A DNA stretch of 64,000 nucleotides from Methanobacterium veterum. Its GTDB lineage: Archaea; Methanobacteriota; Methanobacteria; Methanobacteriales; Methanobacteriaceae. The notes beneath the pieces are model-generated. The model searched no databases. It saw only the letters and a program-made list of their open reading frames with translations, and was not told the origin of the DNA. Position numbers and translations under genes: made by a program. Below, one piece after another: positions 1-8,496 of this stretch. The stretch lies in the NCBI RefSeq assembly GCF_000745485.1, contig NZ_KN050693.1:411995-475994 (forward strand), given 5' to 3'. Position 1 is the first letter of the stretch, and each line of letters begins with the position of its first letter.

Positions 1-523
1 ACAGGATTTCAGATACTATTTCCTGGCCTGTAAAGTAGTTAAAGTATAACCCAACAGGTAGCAGTACAGCTGATGTAATCATAACAAAGAGATTTTTCCG
101 GGTCCATAAAGATTCTCTTTTTTCGAGTAATCCTTCACTGCAGCCGCAGCCGCATGCATGGTGTGTACTTTCTACTTCACAGGTGTTGTGCTCGTTTTCA
201 TATGTGTCTTCACAGCCGCAGCTGCATGAATCATCTGTTTTTTCTTTAGTATGGTCAGAGCGTTCATCACAATCGTAGTGTTCTCTGTGTTGATCGTGCT
301 TATGGTTCTCTTTATTCTCGTTTGAAACTTCGCTGCAGCCGCAGCCGCATGAATTATCTGATTCTTCACAGCTTGATTCTTTTTTGCTGTGAGTTGAGCT
401 TTCAGCAATGCTGTAGTGATCTTCTATTTCTTTTATTTGGCAATTATCCTGTTTTTCTTTGTTTTCAGCTGAGTTTTCGCTGCAGAGGTCATCTTGGCAG
501 GAAATTATTTCTTTATCTGGCAT
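1..523 (-). CDS. cadA: Cd/Zn-type heavy-metal P-type ATPase, N-terminal part (cut by window edge)
   Basis: Only the first 174 codons are inside the window. The frame opens at an ATG (521-523) preceded by GGAG at about 8 bases. Residues 1-135 are hydrophilic and rich in Cys, His, Asp and Glu, with three CGCGC-like clusters near residues 59-63, 100-104 and 124-128. A basic stretch (TRKN) is then followed by a first membrane segment at about 145-163. This is the layout of a P1B metal-exporting ATPase with a metal-binding tail; the catalytic domains lie outside the window, so the assignment rests on the tail, the first helix and the neighbouring CadC-type repressor. No HMA fold (GMTCxxC) is visible, so the tail seems to be a disordered metal sponge. 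Export of Cd, Zn or Pb is inferred from the repressor's metal site. Confidence 0.7.
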   Translation of the reverse strand, partial: MPDKEIISCQDDLCSENSAENKEKQDNCQIKEIEDHYSIAESSTHSKKESSCEESDNSCGCGCSEVSNENKENHKHDQHREHYDCDERSDHTKEKTDDSCSCGCEDTYENEHNTCEVESTHHACGCGCSEGLLEKRESLWTRKNLFVMITSAVLLPVGLYFNYFTGQEIVSEIL

Positions 524-568
524 TTTTAAATCTCCATCATGACTATATTTGGTCTTGCAAACATATCA

Positions 569-592
569 TCATATGAATTGATGTTCATATGA
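569..592 (-). promoter_or_regulatory. CadC-type operator in front of the metal ATPase
   Basis: A perfect 9-bp inverted repeat, TCATATGAA and TTCATATGA, separated by 6 bases. On the minus strand it lies just downstream of an AT-rich TATA-like run (about 592-606) and 46 bases upstream of the ATPase start, so a bound repressor would cover the transcription start. The same 20-bp dyad spacing (ATATGA...TCATAT) occurs at the cadC start. ArsR/SmtB/CadC proteins typically bind such ATATGAA-TTCATAT dyads. The rest of 524-855 is AT-rich with no gene that I can support. Confidence 0.7.
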
Positions 593-855
593 GTATATAT
601 ATTTTGCGCTTAAAAATGATTTAAAATAAAAAAAGTAGGTATGTAACTTTATAATAAATTAAAGTTAATTTCAATGATTTTATCTGGTTATGAAATTTAA
701 TATCAATTTTTATATTCATTAAATCTCATTTTATACTTATATTTTTAATATGAACCTATTAGATCCTTTAAATTAGAAACAAAGATCAAATTTATGATTA
801 GAAATAGAACTTAATTTGAAATATTATAAAAACTAGAAAATTATTTTAAGAGGGT

Positions 856-1215
856 TTAAAGCTTTTCTTGGGTATGTTCTACTCCAAGCTCGATCATTGA
901 AACGACATGGTCATCTGCAAGGAAATAATAAGCCATTTTACCTTCTCTTCTGAATTTAACTAAGTTTTTACTTCTTAAAAGCCGAAGCTGATGAGAGATA
1001 GCTGATTGGCTCATATCAAGTACTGCGGCTAAGTCACAAACGCAGAGATCCTTTTTAGATAATGCATACAGTATTTTAAGTCGGGTTGAATCTCCAAATA
1101 TCTTGAAATTGTCAGAAACTTCAAAGAGAAGTTCATCTTCAAGCATTTGGGACTTTATTTCTTTAACTTTATCTTCGTGCACGCATACAATTTCACATGT
1201 ATCTTTCTCTTCCAT
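856..1215 (-). CDS. cadC: CadC-type ArsR/SmtB metal-sensing repressor
   Basis: A 119-residue winged-helix repressor that should release DNA when Cd, Pb or Zn binds. The metal ligands of the staphylococcal CadC family are all visible: Cys7 and Cys11 in the N-terminal CEIVC, Cys58 and Cys60 in LCVCDLA, and the helix-5 site Asp101, His103, His114 and Glu117. The recognition helix is [12 protein letters not shown], followed by a wing containing EGKMAYY. It lies upstream of the ATPase in the same direction but with its own promoter and operator, so the two genes form a regulon rather than a tight operon. No clear ribosome binding site precedes the ATG, and a TATA-like TTTTATAG lies about 25-30 bases upstream, so a leaderless mRNA is possible. 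Confidence 0.92.
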   Translation of the reverse strand: MEEKDTCEIVCVHEDKVKEIKSQMLEDELLFEVSDNFKIFGDSTRLKILYALSKKDLCVCDLAAVLDMSQSAISHQLRLLRSKNLVKFRREGKMAYYFLADDHVVSMIELGVEHTQEKL

Positions 1216-1233
1216 ATGAATAAATGGTCATAT
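1214..1233 (-). promoter_or_regulatory. CadC-type operator overlapping the cadC start codon
   Basis: Half-sites ATATGA (1214-1219) and TCATAT (1228-1233) give the same 20-bp dyad as the operator in front of the ATPase. The site covers the cadC start codon and the probable transcription start, which fits autorepression. Confidence 0.6.
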
Positions 1234-1377
1234 TTATCCTATAAAATTTTGGATTTCAATATACAACAGACATAGCTTTTATTAAATGTTTCTAAAATGT
1301 TTGCAGCGATATAATTGCTTTTTATTAATTAAATAACTTTAAAATTAAATATTTATTAAAATAAAAAAATAAAATCA

Positions 1378-1454
1378 TTTAAGTTACGCGTTAATCTTTT
1401 ATGAATGAATCTCCTGTTTAACACCTGTAATTCATTCATTTGATGTAACTTAAA
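1378..1454. repeat. Nested inverted repeats downstream of the feo operon
   Basis: Outer arms TTTAAGTTAC (1378-1387) and GTAACTTAAA (1445-1454) enclose inner arms ATGAATGAAT (1401-1410) and ATTCATTCAT (1430-1439). Both pairs are perfect 10-bp complements. The element lies between the end of the small Cys-rich gene (1473) and cadC (1215), all on the minus strand, so it could form a 77-base structured 3' end for the feo transcript or block read-through into cadC. Confidence 0.6.
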
Positions 1455-1472
1455 CTGTTTTAACCCTGTTTT

Positions 1473-1613
1473 TTATCTCTCTTTAGGTTTCACCTTCTTT
1501 ATATCACTCTTATCTACTGTTTCATCACCATTTTTACAACAGCATACTTTGTTTTCAATGTTTTGGGTTTTTTCTATACTTTTTATGCCTCTTATTCCAC
1601 ATCTTGTTGTCAT
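1473..1613 (-). CDS. Small Cys-rich protein downstream of feoB (46 aa)
   Basis: Reading the minus strand gives an ATG at 1611-1613 with AGGTG about 8 bases upstream, then 46 codons to TAA (1473-1475). The product starts MTTRCGIRGIKS, has a CCC cluster at residues 24-26 and a Lys/Asp-rich tail, and has no membrane segment. It is 95 bases after feoB in the same direction and separated from it by a hairpin. Small proteins coded after feoB (FeoC types, FeoB-associated Cys-rich proteins) are known, but this one is soluble and I do not recognise the family. A role in Fe(II) uptake or Fe-S sensing is inference from position and the Cys content. Confidence 0.6.
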   Translation of the reverse strand: MTTRCGIRGIKSIEKTQNIENKVCCCKNGDETVDKSDIKKVKPKER

Positions 1614-1643
1614 TTTTAACACCTGAAAATTAAAAACCTAAGG

Positions 1644-1666
1644 GGGGAAGATATTAATTCTTCCCC
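1644..1666 (-). terminator. Hairpin between feoB and the small Cys-rich gene
   Basis: Arms GGGGAAGA (1644-1651) and TCTTCCCC (1659-1666) with a 7-base loop. It lies about 43 bases beyond the feoB stop codon and 31 bases before the next start. It may terminate or stabilise the feoB mRNA so that the small gene is expressed at a different level. Confidence 0.55.
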
Positions 1667-1708
1667 AATTTTCAATTAAAGATTTATTTACAATTTTATA
1701 ACTTCACT

Positions 1709-3814
1709 TCAACCGAATCCCAGCAGTAATCCTCCCTGGTATATGACAAATGAAACCACATATGCAACCACCAGAGTATACCCTGCAGAGAAAGCTGGCC
1801 ATTTCCATGAATTGGTCTCTCTTCTTATTGCAGATAGCACAGCTAGACAAGGTATGTACAGCAGTACAAATGCCATGAATGCATAAGCTGAGAGGGGAGT
1901 GAATAGTTTTTGTATGGCTGATATAAACCCTGCATTTTCTTCGGGTGATTCTTCTTCGTCTGCAGGTGCCGCTTCAGCTGTTGCGTTATCACTGGATACT
2001 TCACTTGATGCCTGTTCACCTGCTGAATCTTCACCAACTCCGTAAATGGTACCAAAAGTACTTACAACCACCTCCTTAGCAAGGAAACCAAATATTACTG
2101 CAACGGAAGCTTGCCATTCACCAAAACCGAGAGGTGCGAATACTGGGGCTATAGCAGTCCCTACCTGTCCGGTTATACTTGCCTGTGAACCATATTCGAC
2201 CCCCACAGGTAAACTGCTGAGTACCCATATGACGATGGATAGGGCAAGGATAATTGTACCCATTTTTCTTATGAAAAGATATCCTCTCTCCCACATGTGG
2301 AGTAGAGCACCTTTAACAGTTGGCCGTCTGTATGGTGGAAGTTCCATAACAAAAGGCGCTGACATCCCTTTAAATAATGTTTTCTTAAATATAGATGCCA
2401 TTATGATTGCTACTACTATTCCCAGCATGTAAATTGAGAACAAGACCCATCCTTGGTATGCAGAGAAAAACGCAGCTATAATAAGGGCGTAAACAGGTAG
2501 CCTTGCACTGCAGGACATGAATGGAACGATTAACATGGTTAAAAATCTATCTTTCTCATTTTCAAGTGTCCTTGTGGCCATTATACCGGGTACACAGCAC
2601 CCAAAACCAAGTATCATTGGTATAAATGATTTTCCATGCAGACCAACCAGTTTATGCATTAATTTGTCCATTACAAATGCAGCTCTTGCCAGATAACCAC
2701 TGTCCTCCAGTATAGCAAGTATCAGAAACAGCAGGAAGATCATAGGTATAAATACAGCTACACCGCCTACACCACCTATTATTCCATCAACAAGGAATGA
2801 TGTTACAAATCCAGGGCCTAAATATGCACTTATAGTGTCTCCAAGCCAACCAAACCCTGAATCGATAAGATCCTGGAATGGTGCACCTACAGTGAAGGTT
2901 ATCTGGAATGTGAGCCACATTATAATTAGGAATATGGGTATTCCCAGATATTTATTGGTTACAACGCGGTCAATTAAATCAGATCTTGTTACCTTGTCTA
3001 TCTTTGGTTTCTGCACTGATTCCTGAATAAGTCCTGCTATAAAACCATATCGAGCATCGGTAACTGATGCGTCAACATCATCTCCAAAAACATCATTTAA
3101 ATGTTTTTGAACTTTCTTTACCTCGGATATGACTTTTGACCCGTTTTGAGAATTTTCAACTTTTTTTACAACTTCTTTATCATTTTCGAGTAGTTTAAGA
3201 GCTGTCCAGCTTGAAGGAGCATTTATTGTTGAAATATTTTTATTTATAATTTCTTCGAGCTGATCTACATGTTCAGAAATTTCATTTCCGTATTCTATTC
3301 TGCCTGAAACATCGTTAGGGTATTTTGAAACTTCCATTACTGTTTTCATTAATTCATTAAACCCTGTTTTATCAACAGCTTCAATTTTAACAACAGGTAT
3401 CCCTAAAAGTTGGGATAATTTATCAATGTTTATTTTAAAGCCTTTTTCATCTGCAAACTTGTTCATATTGAGTGCAAGCACTAAATTGGCTCCAAGTTCC
3501 ATCATTTGCACAGTTAAATATAGATTCCTTTCTAGATTAGCAGCATCAACAATATTAACAATTACATCTGGATTTTCATCAACAATATAATCTCTTGAAA
3601 CTATTTCTTCAACGGAATAAGCGGTAAGGCTGTAATTTCCTGGAAGATCGATTACATCAAATTCATTTCCTTTATATTTAAAGCTTCCTTCTTTTTTTTC
3701 TACAGTTTTGCCCGGCCAGTTACCAACGTGCTGTTTCATACCAGTCATCTGGTTAAAAAGTGTACTTTTACCAACGTTTGGATTTCCTGCCAGGGCTATT
3801 TTTATCTTTTCCAT
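1709..3814 (-). CDS. feoB: Ferrous iron transport protein B
   Basis: Inner-membrane Fe(II) transporter with a cytosolic G domain. The start at 3814 ([10 protein letters not shown]) is chosen over an upstream ATG because GGAGG lies 10 bases before it. Visible G motifs are G1 GNPNVGKS (10-17), the G2 Thr near 37 and G3 DLPG (56-59). At G4 the usual NxxD reads NMNK (116-119), so the guanine-specificity Asp is replaced by Lys. The membrane part begins near residue 290 and contains two Gate-like segments around [22 protein letters not shown] and [13 protein letters not shown]. An acidic, Ala/Ser-rich insert lies between the last helices. Length is about 700 residues, as usual for FeoB. It follows feoA and shares its iron-responsive promoter. 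Confidence 0.95.
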   Translation of the reverse strand: MEKIKIALAGNPNVGKSTLFNQMTGMKQHVGNWPGKTVEKKEGSFKYKGNEFDVIDLPGNYSLTAYSVEEIVSRDYIVDENPDVIVNIVDAANLERNLYLTVQMMELGANLVLALNMNKFADEKGFKINIDKLSQLLGIPVVKIEAVDKTGFNELMKTVMEVSKYPNDVSGRIEYGNEISEHVDQLEEIINKNISTINAPSSWTALKLLENDKEVVKKVENSQNGSKVISEVKKVQKHLNDVFGDDVDASVTDARYGFIAGLIQESVQKPKIDKVTRSDLIDRVVTNKYLGIPIFLIIMWLTFQITFTVGAPFQDLIDSGFGWLGDTISAYLGPGFVTSFLVDGIIGGVGGVAVFIPMIFLLFLILAILEDSGYLARAAFVMDKLMHKLVGLHGKSFIPMILGFGCCVPGIMATRTLENEKDRFLTMLIVPFMSCSARLPVYALIIAAFFSAYQGWVLFSIYMLGIVVAIIMASIFKKTLFKGMSAPFVMELPPYRRPTVKGALLHMWERGYLFIRKMGTIILALSIVIWVLSSLPVGVEYGSQASITGQVGTAIAPVFAPLGFGEWQASVAVIFGFLAKEVVVSTFGTIYGVGEDSAGEQASSEVSSDNATAEAAPADEEESPEENAGFISAIQKLFTPLSAYAFMAFVLLYIPCLAVLSAIRRETNSWKWPAFSAGYTLVVAYVVSFVIYQGGLLLGFG

Positions 3815-4012
3815 GGGTTGTATTCCTCCCATATTGGGTATTTTTCACGTCCTAAGACCCATGACGATTTAAATTCATTATTAAAGGTTTTAGGTATTTT
3901 TTTAATTATTATCTTGAAATTATCCAAATTTAAGTTGTGGATAACTTTTTGCTTTCTATTTGTTTCTATTGAACTATTTTCAGCGCTTATTTTTAGAACC
4001 TGACTGAAATTA

Positions 4013-4243
4013 TCATGTTACTTCGATTTCGATATTTACTGCCTCTTCTTTTCTTAAAGATATGGAGTATCCTTTAATTTTCACTTCCATGGGATCTCCT
4101 AAGGGTGCTATTCTTTTTACTTCAATATTGGACCCTCTTACAAATCCCATTTCCATAAGGTGTTTTCGAAGTTCACCTTTTCCGTTGTAAGATACAATAA
4201 TTCCTGATTCTCCTGTTTTAAGTTCATTCAATGTTGTTATCAT
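4013..4243 (-). CDS. feoA: Ferrous iron transport protein A (SH3-like)
   Basis: A 76-residue FeoA domain protein (MITTLNELKTGESG...) with the conserved core LMEMGFVRGSNIEVKRIAPLGDP and a C-terminal ISLRKEEA strand. FeoA proteins bind FeoB and are needed for Fe(II) uptake. The start at 4243 is preferred because GAGGTG lies 9 bases upstream. A longer reading would begin at 4285, inside an operator half-site and close to the expected transcription start. It is transcribed with feoB; the 198 bases between them hold nothing recognisable. Confidence 0.93.
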   Translation of the reverse strand: MITTLNELKTGESGIIVSYNGKGELRKHLMEMGFVRGSNIEVKRIAPLGDPMEVKIKGYSISLRKEEAVNIEIEVT

Positions 4244-4270
4244 TTTTTTATTCACCTCATTTGTCCTTCC

Positions 4271-4365
4271 AATATTTAGGTCCACCTAAATATTGTAAAG
4301 TTAGGTATACCTAAATCTTTTTTGATATATAAGGTTTGCTATTTTTTTAAGCTGGCCTAAAAATT
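4271..4365 (-). promoter_or_regulatory. feoAB promoter with DtxR-type iron operators (copy A)
   Basis: Three dyads of TTAGG/CCTAA type. Site 1 at 4271-4294 has perfect 11-bp arms (AATATTTAGGT / ACCTAAATATT). Site 2 at 4301-4314 is the palindrome TTAGGTATACCTAA. Site 3 at about 4342-4365 is degenerate and ends in CCTAAAAATT. A TATA box (TTATATATC on the minus strand, about 4324-4332) lies between sites 2 and 3, placing transcription start within sites 1-2. TTAGG...CCTAA palindromes are typical for DtxR/IdeR/MDR1-type metal-dependent repressors, so Fe(II)-dependent repression is inferred. No dtxR-like gene is in the window. Confidence 0.8.
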
Positions 4366-4541
4366 TAGATGGGTCTCATAGAGCAAGTAACAATTAAATT
4401 GTAGTTTTAAGTTAAATTAGTAAAAATAAGGAGGTCAGGGACCTGTTTTAATTCCAGATCCCTAACTAGACATTATTTTGGAGGATAAACCGGTATGGTA
4501 GACCTATTTACATGTTTGATTATTTAAAATATGATTTTAAG

Positions 4542-4643
4542 CTAGTTTTTTGGCAGAAGAAGGCCTAAAACCATATTTTGATGTGTTCTGTCTATAAACG
4601 TGGTTTCAAATGATACATTTGAGCTCTGATGATCTAAAACCAT
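4542..4643 (-). CDS. Possible 33-residue ORF behind the duplicated iron promoter
   Basis: An ATG at 4641-4643 opens 33 codons (MVLDHQSSNVSFETTF...). It is the only minus-strand ORF of note directly downstream of promoter copy B. No ribosome binding site is evident and there is no recognisable domain, so it may be chance. An alternative is that promoter B makes a non-coding RNA. The remaining sequence from 4366 to 4541 holds no supported gene. Confidence 0.2.
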   Translation of the reverse strand: MVLDHQSSNVSFETTFIDRTHQNMVLGLLLPKN

Positions 4644-4659
4644 GTTTACAATCTACTTT

Positions 4660-4744
4660 CATATTTAGGCGTACCTAAATAATGGAAAGTTAGGTATAGT
4701 TAAATCTTTTATAATATATAAATTTTTAGGTTGACCTAAAAATT
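4660..4744 (-). promoter_or_regulatory. Second iron-type promoter (copy B), duplicate of the feo promoter
   Basis: This stretch aligns with copy A element by element: site 1 TATTTAGG-CGTA-CCTAAATA (4662-4681), degenerate site 2 TTAGG-TATA-GTTAA (4690-4703), the shared AAATCTTTT segment, a TATA-like TAATATATAA, and site 3 with perfect 10-bp arms AATTTTTAGG / CCTAAAAATT (4721-4744). In copy A site 2 is perfect and site 3 degenerate; here it is the reverse. The promoter points toward feoA but is about 420 bases from it. Confidence 0.7.
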
Positions 4745-4794
4745 AGATGATATCTTAGATGTGATTAAGATGTCTAAAATAAAAATTTAAAAAA

Positions 4795-5598
4795 TTAAAT
4801 GAATTTCAAATGGACAATCCGGTTACCAAACCTATCTTTAAAGGTTGGAATTAATGACAGCCAGCGTATTATCCTCCACCTGTTTTTATGGTAATCGAAG
4901 TAATGCCAGTCTTCAATAAATTCAATATGGGAGTTTAATTTCTCAATATCTTTTCCTTTTTTGATTCCCCACTGAAGACGAGCTTCTATTTTGTACTGAT
5001 CCTTGATAAGATCATGTTCTTGGTTTTGTTTTACCAGTGATGCAGGCGTGGTCTCAAGGAGCATTTCAGCTCCCTTAAATGCATGGGCTAATTTATCCAT
5101 TATCTCTTCAACTTCCTGTTCTGTGAGATACATGAATATTCCTTCTGCAATTATTAGAACAGGTCCTTTTGCTTTGATATCATCTATCCATGAATAATCA
5201 AAGACAGATTTGGCTATCATTTTATGTCTTTCACTCTCATTGAAGAACTGCTCCCTAATAGTGATTACTTCAGGTAAATCCAGGTCATACCAGCAAATTT
5301 TGCCGTTATCTGTCCTTAAAAAGCGGGTGTCAAGGCCGCATCCAATATTGATAATAGTGGCAGTAGGATATTTGTCAATAAAAGTCTTCGCTGCTTTATC
5401 TAAGAGTTCAGTTCGAACGGCAACACTGATCTGTGTTGGCTCTTGATTCTTAAATTTGGAAAAGTCATATTCGATCTTTGCCATTATTTCGACAGCTTTT
5501 TCATCTTTAATAATTGGATTTTCATGTTTTGTTTCAGTTGCCCTGGCCCACAAGGGAACCAGTAATGTTTCAGGTACGCCCGTTAATTTTTGTTCCAT
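4795..5598 (-). CDS. LCM/Tcmp-type SAM-dependent O-methyltransferase
   Basis: A 267-residue class I methyltransferase of the leucine-carboxyl-methyltransferase-like group (PF04072; polyketide synthesis methyltransferase-like). The SAM motif is INIGCGLDTRF near residue 85, followed by WYDLDLPEV and the motif LIIAEGIFMYLTEQEV near 150. A GGTG ribosome binding site lies 8 bases before the ATG. Proteins of this family methylate carboxyl or hydroxyl groups of small molecules; the substrate here cannot be read. It is divergent from the next gene and close to the iron promoter, which points away from it. Confidence 0.85.
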   Translation of the reverse strand: MEQKLTGVPETLLVPLWARATETKHENPIIKDEKAVEIMAKIEYDFSKFKNQEPTQISVAVRTELLDKAAKTFIDKYPTATIINIGCGLDTRFLRTDNGKICWYDLDLPEVITIREQFFNESERHKMIAKSVFDYSWIDDIKAKGPVLIIAEGIFMYLTEQEVEEIMDKLAHAFKGAEMLLETTPASLVKQNQEHDLIKDQYKIEARLQWGIKKGKDIEKLNSHIEFIEDWHYFDYHKNRWRIIRWLSLIPTFKDRFGNRIVHLKFI

Positions 5599-5707
5599 GT
5601 TTTAGCACCTTGGATATTAAGATTTAATAGTTAGTATTTAGTTTATATAATGTGTTTCTGTCTCAATTTGATCAATAATTTATAAAATTACAGACAAAAT
5701 TAATACT

Positions 5708-6775
5708 ATGGGAGAGATACAAATTTTAGGTGCAGGCCCTGCTGGATTATCTGCAGCTATAAATCTTGCCCGATCTGGTTATAATGTAGATATTTTTGAA
5801 AAGAGCAGTGATGTGGGCTCAAGATTTCATGAGGACTTTCAGGGACTTGAAAACTGGTCTGATAAAGAAGATGTACTTAAATTATTTAAGGATATGAACA
5901 TTAATCTTAATTTCAAATATAATCCCTTTTTAGAACTTAAAATTTTCAATGAATCTAAAATATGGAATTTTAAATGTAAAAGGCCCGCATTTTATCTTGT
6001 TAAGAGGGGATCAAAAGAAGAAACTTTAGATACTGCTTTAAAAAATCAAGCTTTGGATCTGGGAGTAAATGTTCATTTTAACGAGATAATCCCTGAAAAT
6101 GAAGCTGATATTATTGCAACAGGCCCTATAAAAGATAAAATTTATGCTGCAGCAAAGGGAATTACCTTTAAAACGTTCTCTCAAAATATGGCCGTTGGCC
6201 TTGTTAACAATAATGCAGCTTTAACTGGTTATTCTTACCTTTTAATTGCAGGTGGACATGGCTGCATGGCTACTGTCTTATTCAATAATTTTAACAACAT
6301 GGATTCTTATTTTAAACAAACAAAAAAGATTTTTAATAATAAGTTTGACTTGAATTTGAAAGAAACATGTAATATGGGCGGTATAGGTAGTTTTTCATAT
6401 GAAAATGTTTTTAAACGAGGTAAAAGTTTATATGTGGGCGAAGCCGCGGGTCTGCAGGACTTTTTATGGGGCTTTGGGATTAAAAGCGCTGTGACATCAG
6501 GATACCTTGCTGCAAAAAGTATAATCAATGGAAAAGATTACCAGAAATGTGCAGAAAGATTTTTTGAGGATAAATTAAAAGCAGGTATGGTTAACCGTTA
6601 TTTATGGGAACGATTCTGTTTTTTAGATTATTCTTTTATTGTAAACAGAATTCATAGGTCAAAAGATCCCCTTAAATTCCTTAATTATTTTTACAATGTC
6701 AATTTTATTCATAAAATGATTTATCCATTTGCTCACAGATATTTAAAGAAAAAATATGAGATTTTAAGTATTTAA
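5708..6775 (+). CDS. FAD-dependent oxidoreductase, geranylgeranyl-reductase-like
   Basis: The N-terminus IQILGAGPAGLSAAINLARSG is a Rossmann dinucleotide fold (GxGxxG), followed by the acidic residue of IFEKS. The second FAD motif is at SLYVGEAAGLQDFLWGFGIKSA near residue 245, the GD-like segment of the GGR/PHBH superfamily. Length 355 residues. No ribosome binding site precedes the ATG; TTTATAAAATT about 30 bases upstream suggests a near-leaderless message. Members of this group reduce isoprenoid double bonds or hydroxylate aromatics. A second, canonical GGR gene is at 45430-46596, so this paralogue probably acts on another substrate. Confidence 0.8.
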   Translation: MGEIQILGAGPAGLSAAINLARSGYNVDIFEKSSDVGSRFHEDFQGLENWSDKEDVLKLFKDMNINLNFKYNPFLELKIFNESKIWNFKCKRPAFYLVKRGSKEETLDTALKNQALDLGVNVHFNEIIPENEADIIATGPIKDKIYAAAKGITFKTFSQNMAVGLVNNNAALTGYSYLLIAGGHGCMATVLFNNFNNMDSYFKQTKKIFNNKFDLNLKETCNMGGIGSFSYENVFKRGKSLYVGEAAGLQDFLWGFGIKSAVTSGYLAAKSIINGKDYQKCAERFFEDKLKAGMVNRYLWERFCFLDYSFIVNRIHRSKDPLKFLNYFYNVNFIHKMIYPFAHRYLKKKYEILSI

Positions 6776-6868
6776 CTTTTTTAAAAAGAATATCTATAAA
6801 GAAAATACAGTTAAATAATTTATAAATATTAAATTTAGATTAAGTTGATTTTATTGGGAGCGTTATCC

Positions 6869-8476
6869 ATGATCAGAGGCAATTTAGTTAACCCGTTTAC
6901 TGAAGAGATCTATCCTGCAGAAATAGAAGTACGTAGTGGGATGGTAGAATGCGTGAAGCAAATTGAAGGTAAATTTAACCAGTACATTTTACCTGGATTT
7001 ATTGATGCACATATACATATTGAAAGTTCAATGCTTACGCCTTCAAGGTTTGCAGAAGCAGTTGTACCACACGGAACAACGTCAGTTGTATCAGATCCCC
7101 ATGAAATTGCCAATGTTCTGGGAATCCCTGGAATAAAGTATATGATTGAGGATGCATCGACTGTTCCACTTAATGTGTTTTTTACAGCCCCATCATGTGT
7201 TCCTGCAACGCCGTTTGAAACTTCGGGTGCTGTAATTAGCTCAAAAGAGATTGACGAACTCCTTAAATATGATGAAATGGTTGCACTTGGAGAAATGATG
7301 AATTTTCCAGGAGTTTTGTCGGATGATCCTGAAGTTACGGCCAAAATTGCCGCCGCGAAAAATCATGGAAAGCCTGTAGATGGGCATGCGCCTCTTTTAA
7401 GTGGAAATGACCTCTGTAAGTATATTGCAGCAGGAATTTCAACTGATCATGAATGCACATTGAAAAAGGAAGTAATTGAAAAAAGAAAACTTGGAATGAA
7501 GGTGATGCTCCGACAGGGCTCGTCTGCAAAAAATTTGGCGGATTTAATATGCGCTGGTGGAGATTTCATAATATCTGATGATAAACATCCTGAAGATCTC
7601 TTAAAAGGGCATGTTAATTTAATGCTGAAGGAAGCTGTTGAACTGGGAGAAGATCCTGTTAAAGCAGTTAAGATGGTAACTATTAATCCTGCAGCTCATT
7701 ATGGCTTAAATACTGGATTAATTGCTCCTGGAAAATCTGCAGATATGGTCGTAGTTGATGATCTTGTAAATTTCAATGTAAAAGAAGTTTATATTGATGG
7801 AAATATTGTTGCACGTGAAGGAAAAGCGTTGTTTTCAGTTAATCCTCCTGCACTTGAAAGTACATTTAAAATAAGTTCTAAAAAACCTGCAGATTTTGAA
7901 ATTTCATCTCATGAAGGAGAAGAAAAAGTAAGGGTAATTGATGTACGTGAGGGGCAGCTGCTTACTGGAGAATCTGAAGCAGTATTAACTGTTGCCAGTG
8001 GTAAAATAGGGCCGGATGTAAAAAATGATATTTTAAAAATAGCAGTTCTTGAAAGATACGGCCATAACAAAATGGCAAATGCATTTGTCCATGGATTTGG
8101 ACTTAAAAAGGGAGCAATTGCATCAAGTGTGGCCCATGATTCACATAATATCATTGCAGTTGGAACAAACAGTCAGGATATGGTAGATGCTGTTAACAGT
8201 CTTGTTAAAAATAACGGCGGACTTGTAACTGCATCTAATGGGTGTATACATTCCTTAAAACTCCCAATCGGTGGTTTAATGAGTATGAAATCTGCTGAAG
8301 ATGTGGCCTTTAAACTTGAAGTTTTACACAATGCTCTGGATGATATGGGCTGTAAACTGGATTCACCCTTTATGACCATGTCATTTTTAGCCCTTCTAGT
8401 AATTCCTAAACTAAAAATAAGTGATATGGGACTATTTGATGTAGAAAAGTTTGATTTTGTGGATGTTGTAAAGTGA
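6869..8476 (+). CDS. ade: Adenine deaminase
   Basis: Converts adenine to hypoxanthine and ammonia in purine salvage. The amidohydrolase metal motif [10 protein letters not shown] is near residue 50, with further signature segments [24 protein letters not shown] and GISTDHE and the C-terminal domain [11 protein letters not shown]...GG. Length 535 residues, usual for the family. The start at 6869 is taken because GGGAG lies 8 bases upstream; an in-frame TTG at 6845 has no such site. The stop overlaps the region of the following UPF0282 gene, which suggests co-transcription. Confidence 0.95.
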   Translation: MIRGNLVNPFTEEIYPAEIEVRSGMVECVKQIEGKFNQYILPGFIDAHIHIESSMLTPSRFAEAVVPHGTTSVVSDPHEIANVLGIPGIKYMIEDASTVPLNVFFTAPSCVPATPFETSGAVISSKEIDELLKYDEMVALGEMMNFPGVLSDDPEVTAKIAAAKNHGKPVDGHAPLLSGNDLCKYIAAGISTDHECTLKKEVIEKRKLGMKVMLRQGSSAKNLADLICAGGDFIISDDKHPEDLLKGHVNLMLKEAVELGEDPVKAVKMVTINPAAHYGLNTGLIAPGKSADMVVVDDLVNFNVKEVYIDGNIVAREGKALFSVNPPALESTFKISSKKPADFEISSHEGEEKVRVIDVREGQLLTGESEAVLTVASGKIGPDVKNDILKIAVLERYGHNKMANAFVHGFGLKKGAIASSVAHDSHNIIAVGTNSQDMVDAVNSLVKNNGGLVTASNGCIHSLKLPIGGLMSMKSAEDVAFKLEVLHNALDDMGCKLDSPFMTMSFLALLVIPKLKISDMGLFDVEKFDFVDVVK

Positions 8477-8496
8477 ATGGAAATTCAGGTGATCTC

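Noticed and set aside
172..408. Minus-strand ORF with Ala-rich stretches
   Set aside because: It is a frame-shadow of the Cys-rich ATPase tail: GCTGCGGC codons read Ala out of frame and Cys-Gly in the frame with start, ribosome site and a following membrane helix.
2046..2432. Plus-strand ORF of 128 codons opposite feoB
   Set aside because: Antisense shadow of the feoB membrane domain.
4606..4662. 18-codon ORF beginning MKVDCKHGF at operator copy B
   Set aside because: Too short, without a ribosome site, and partly inside an operator.
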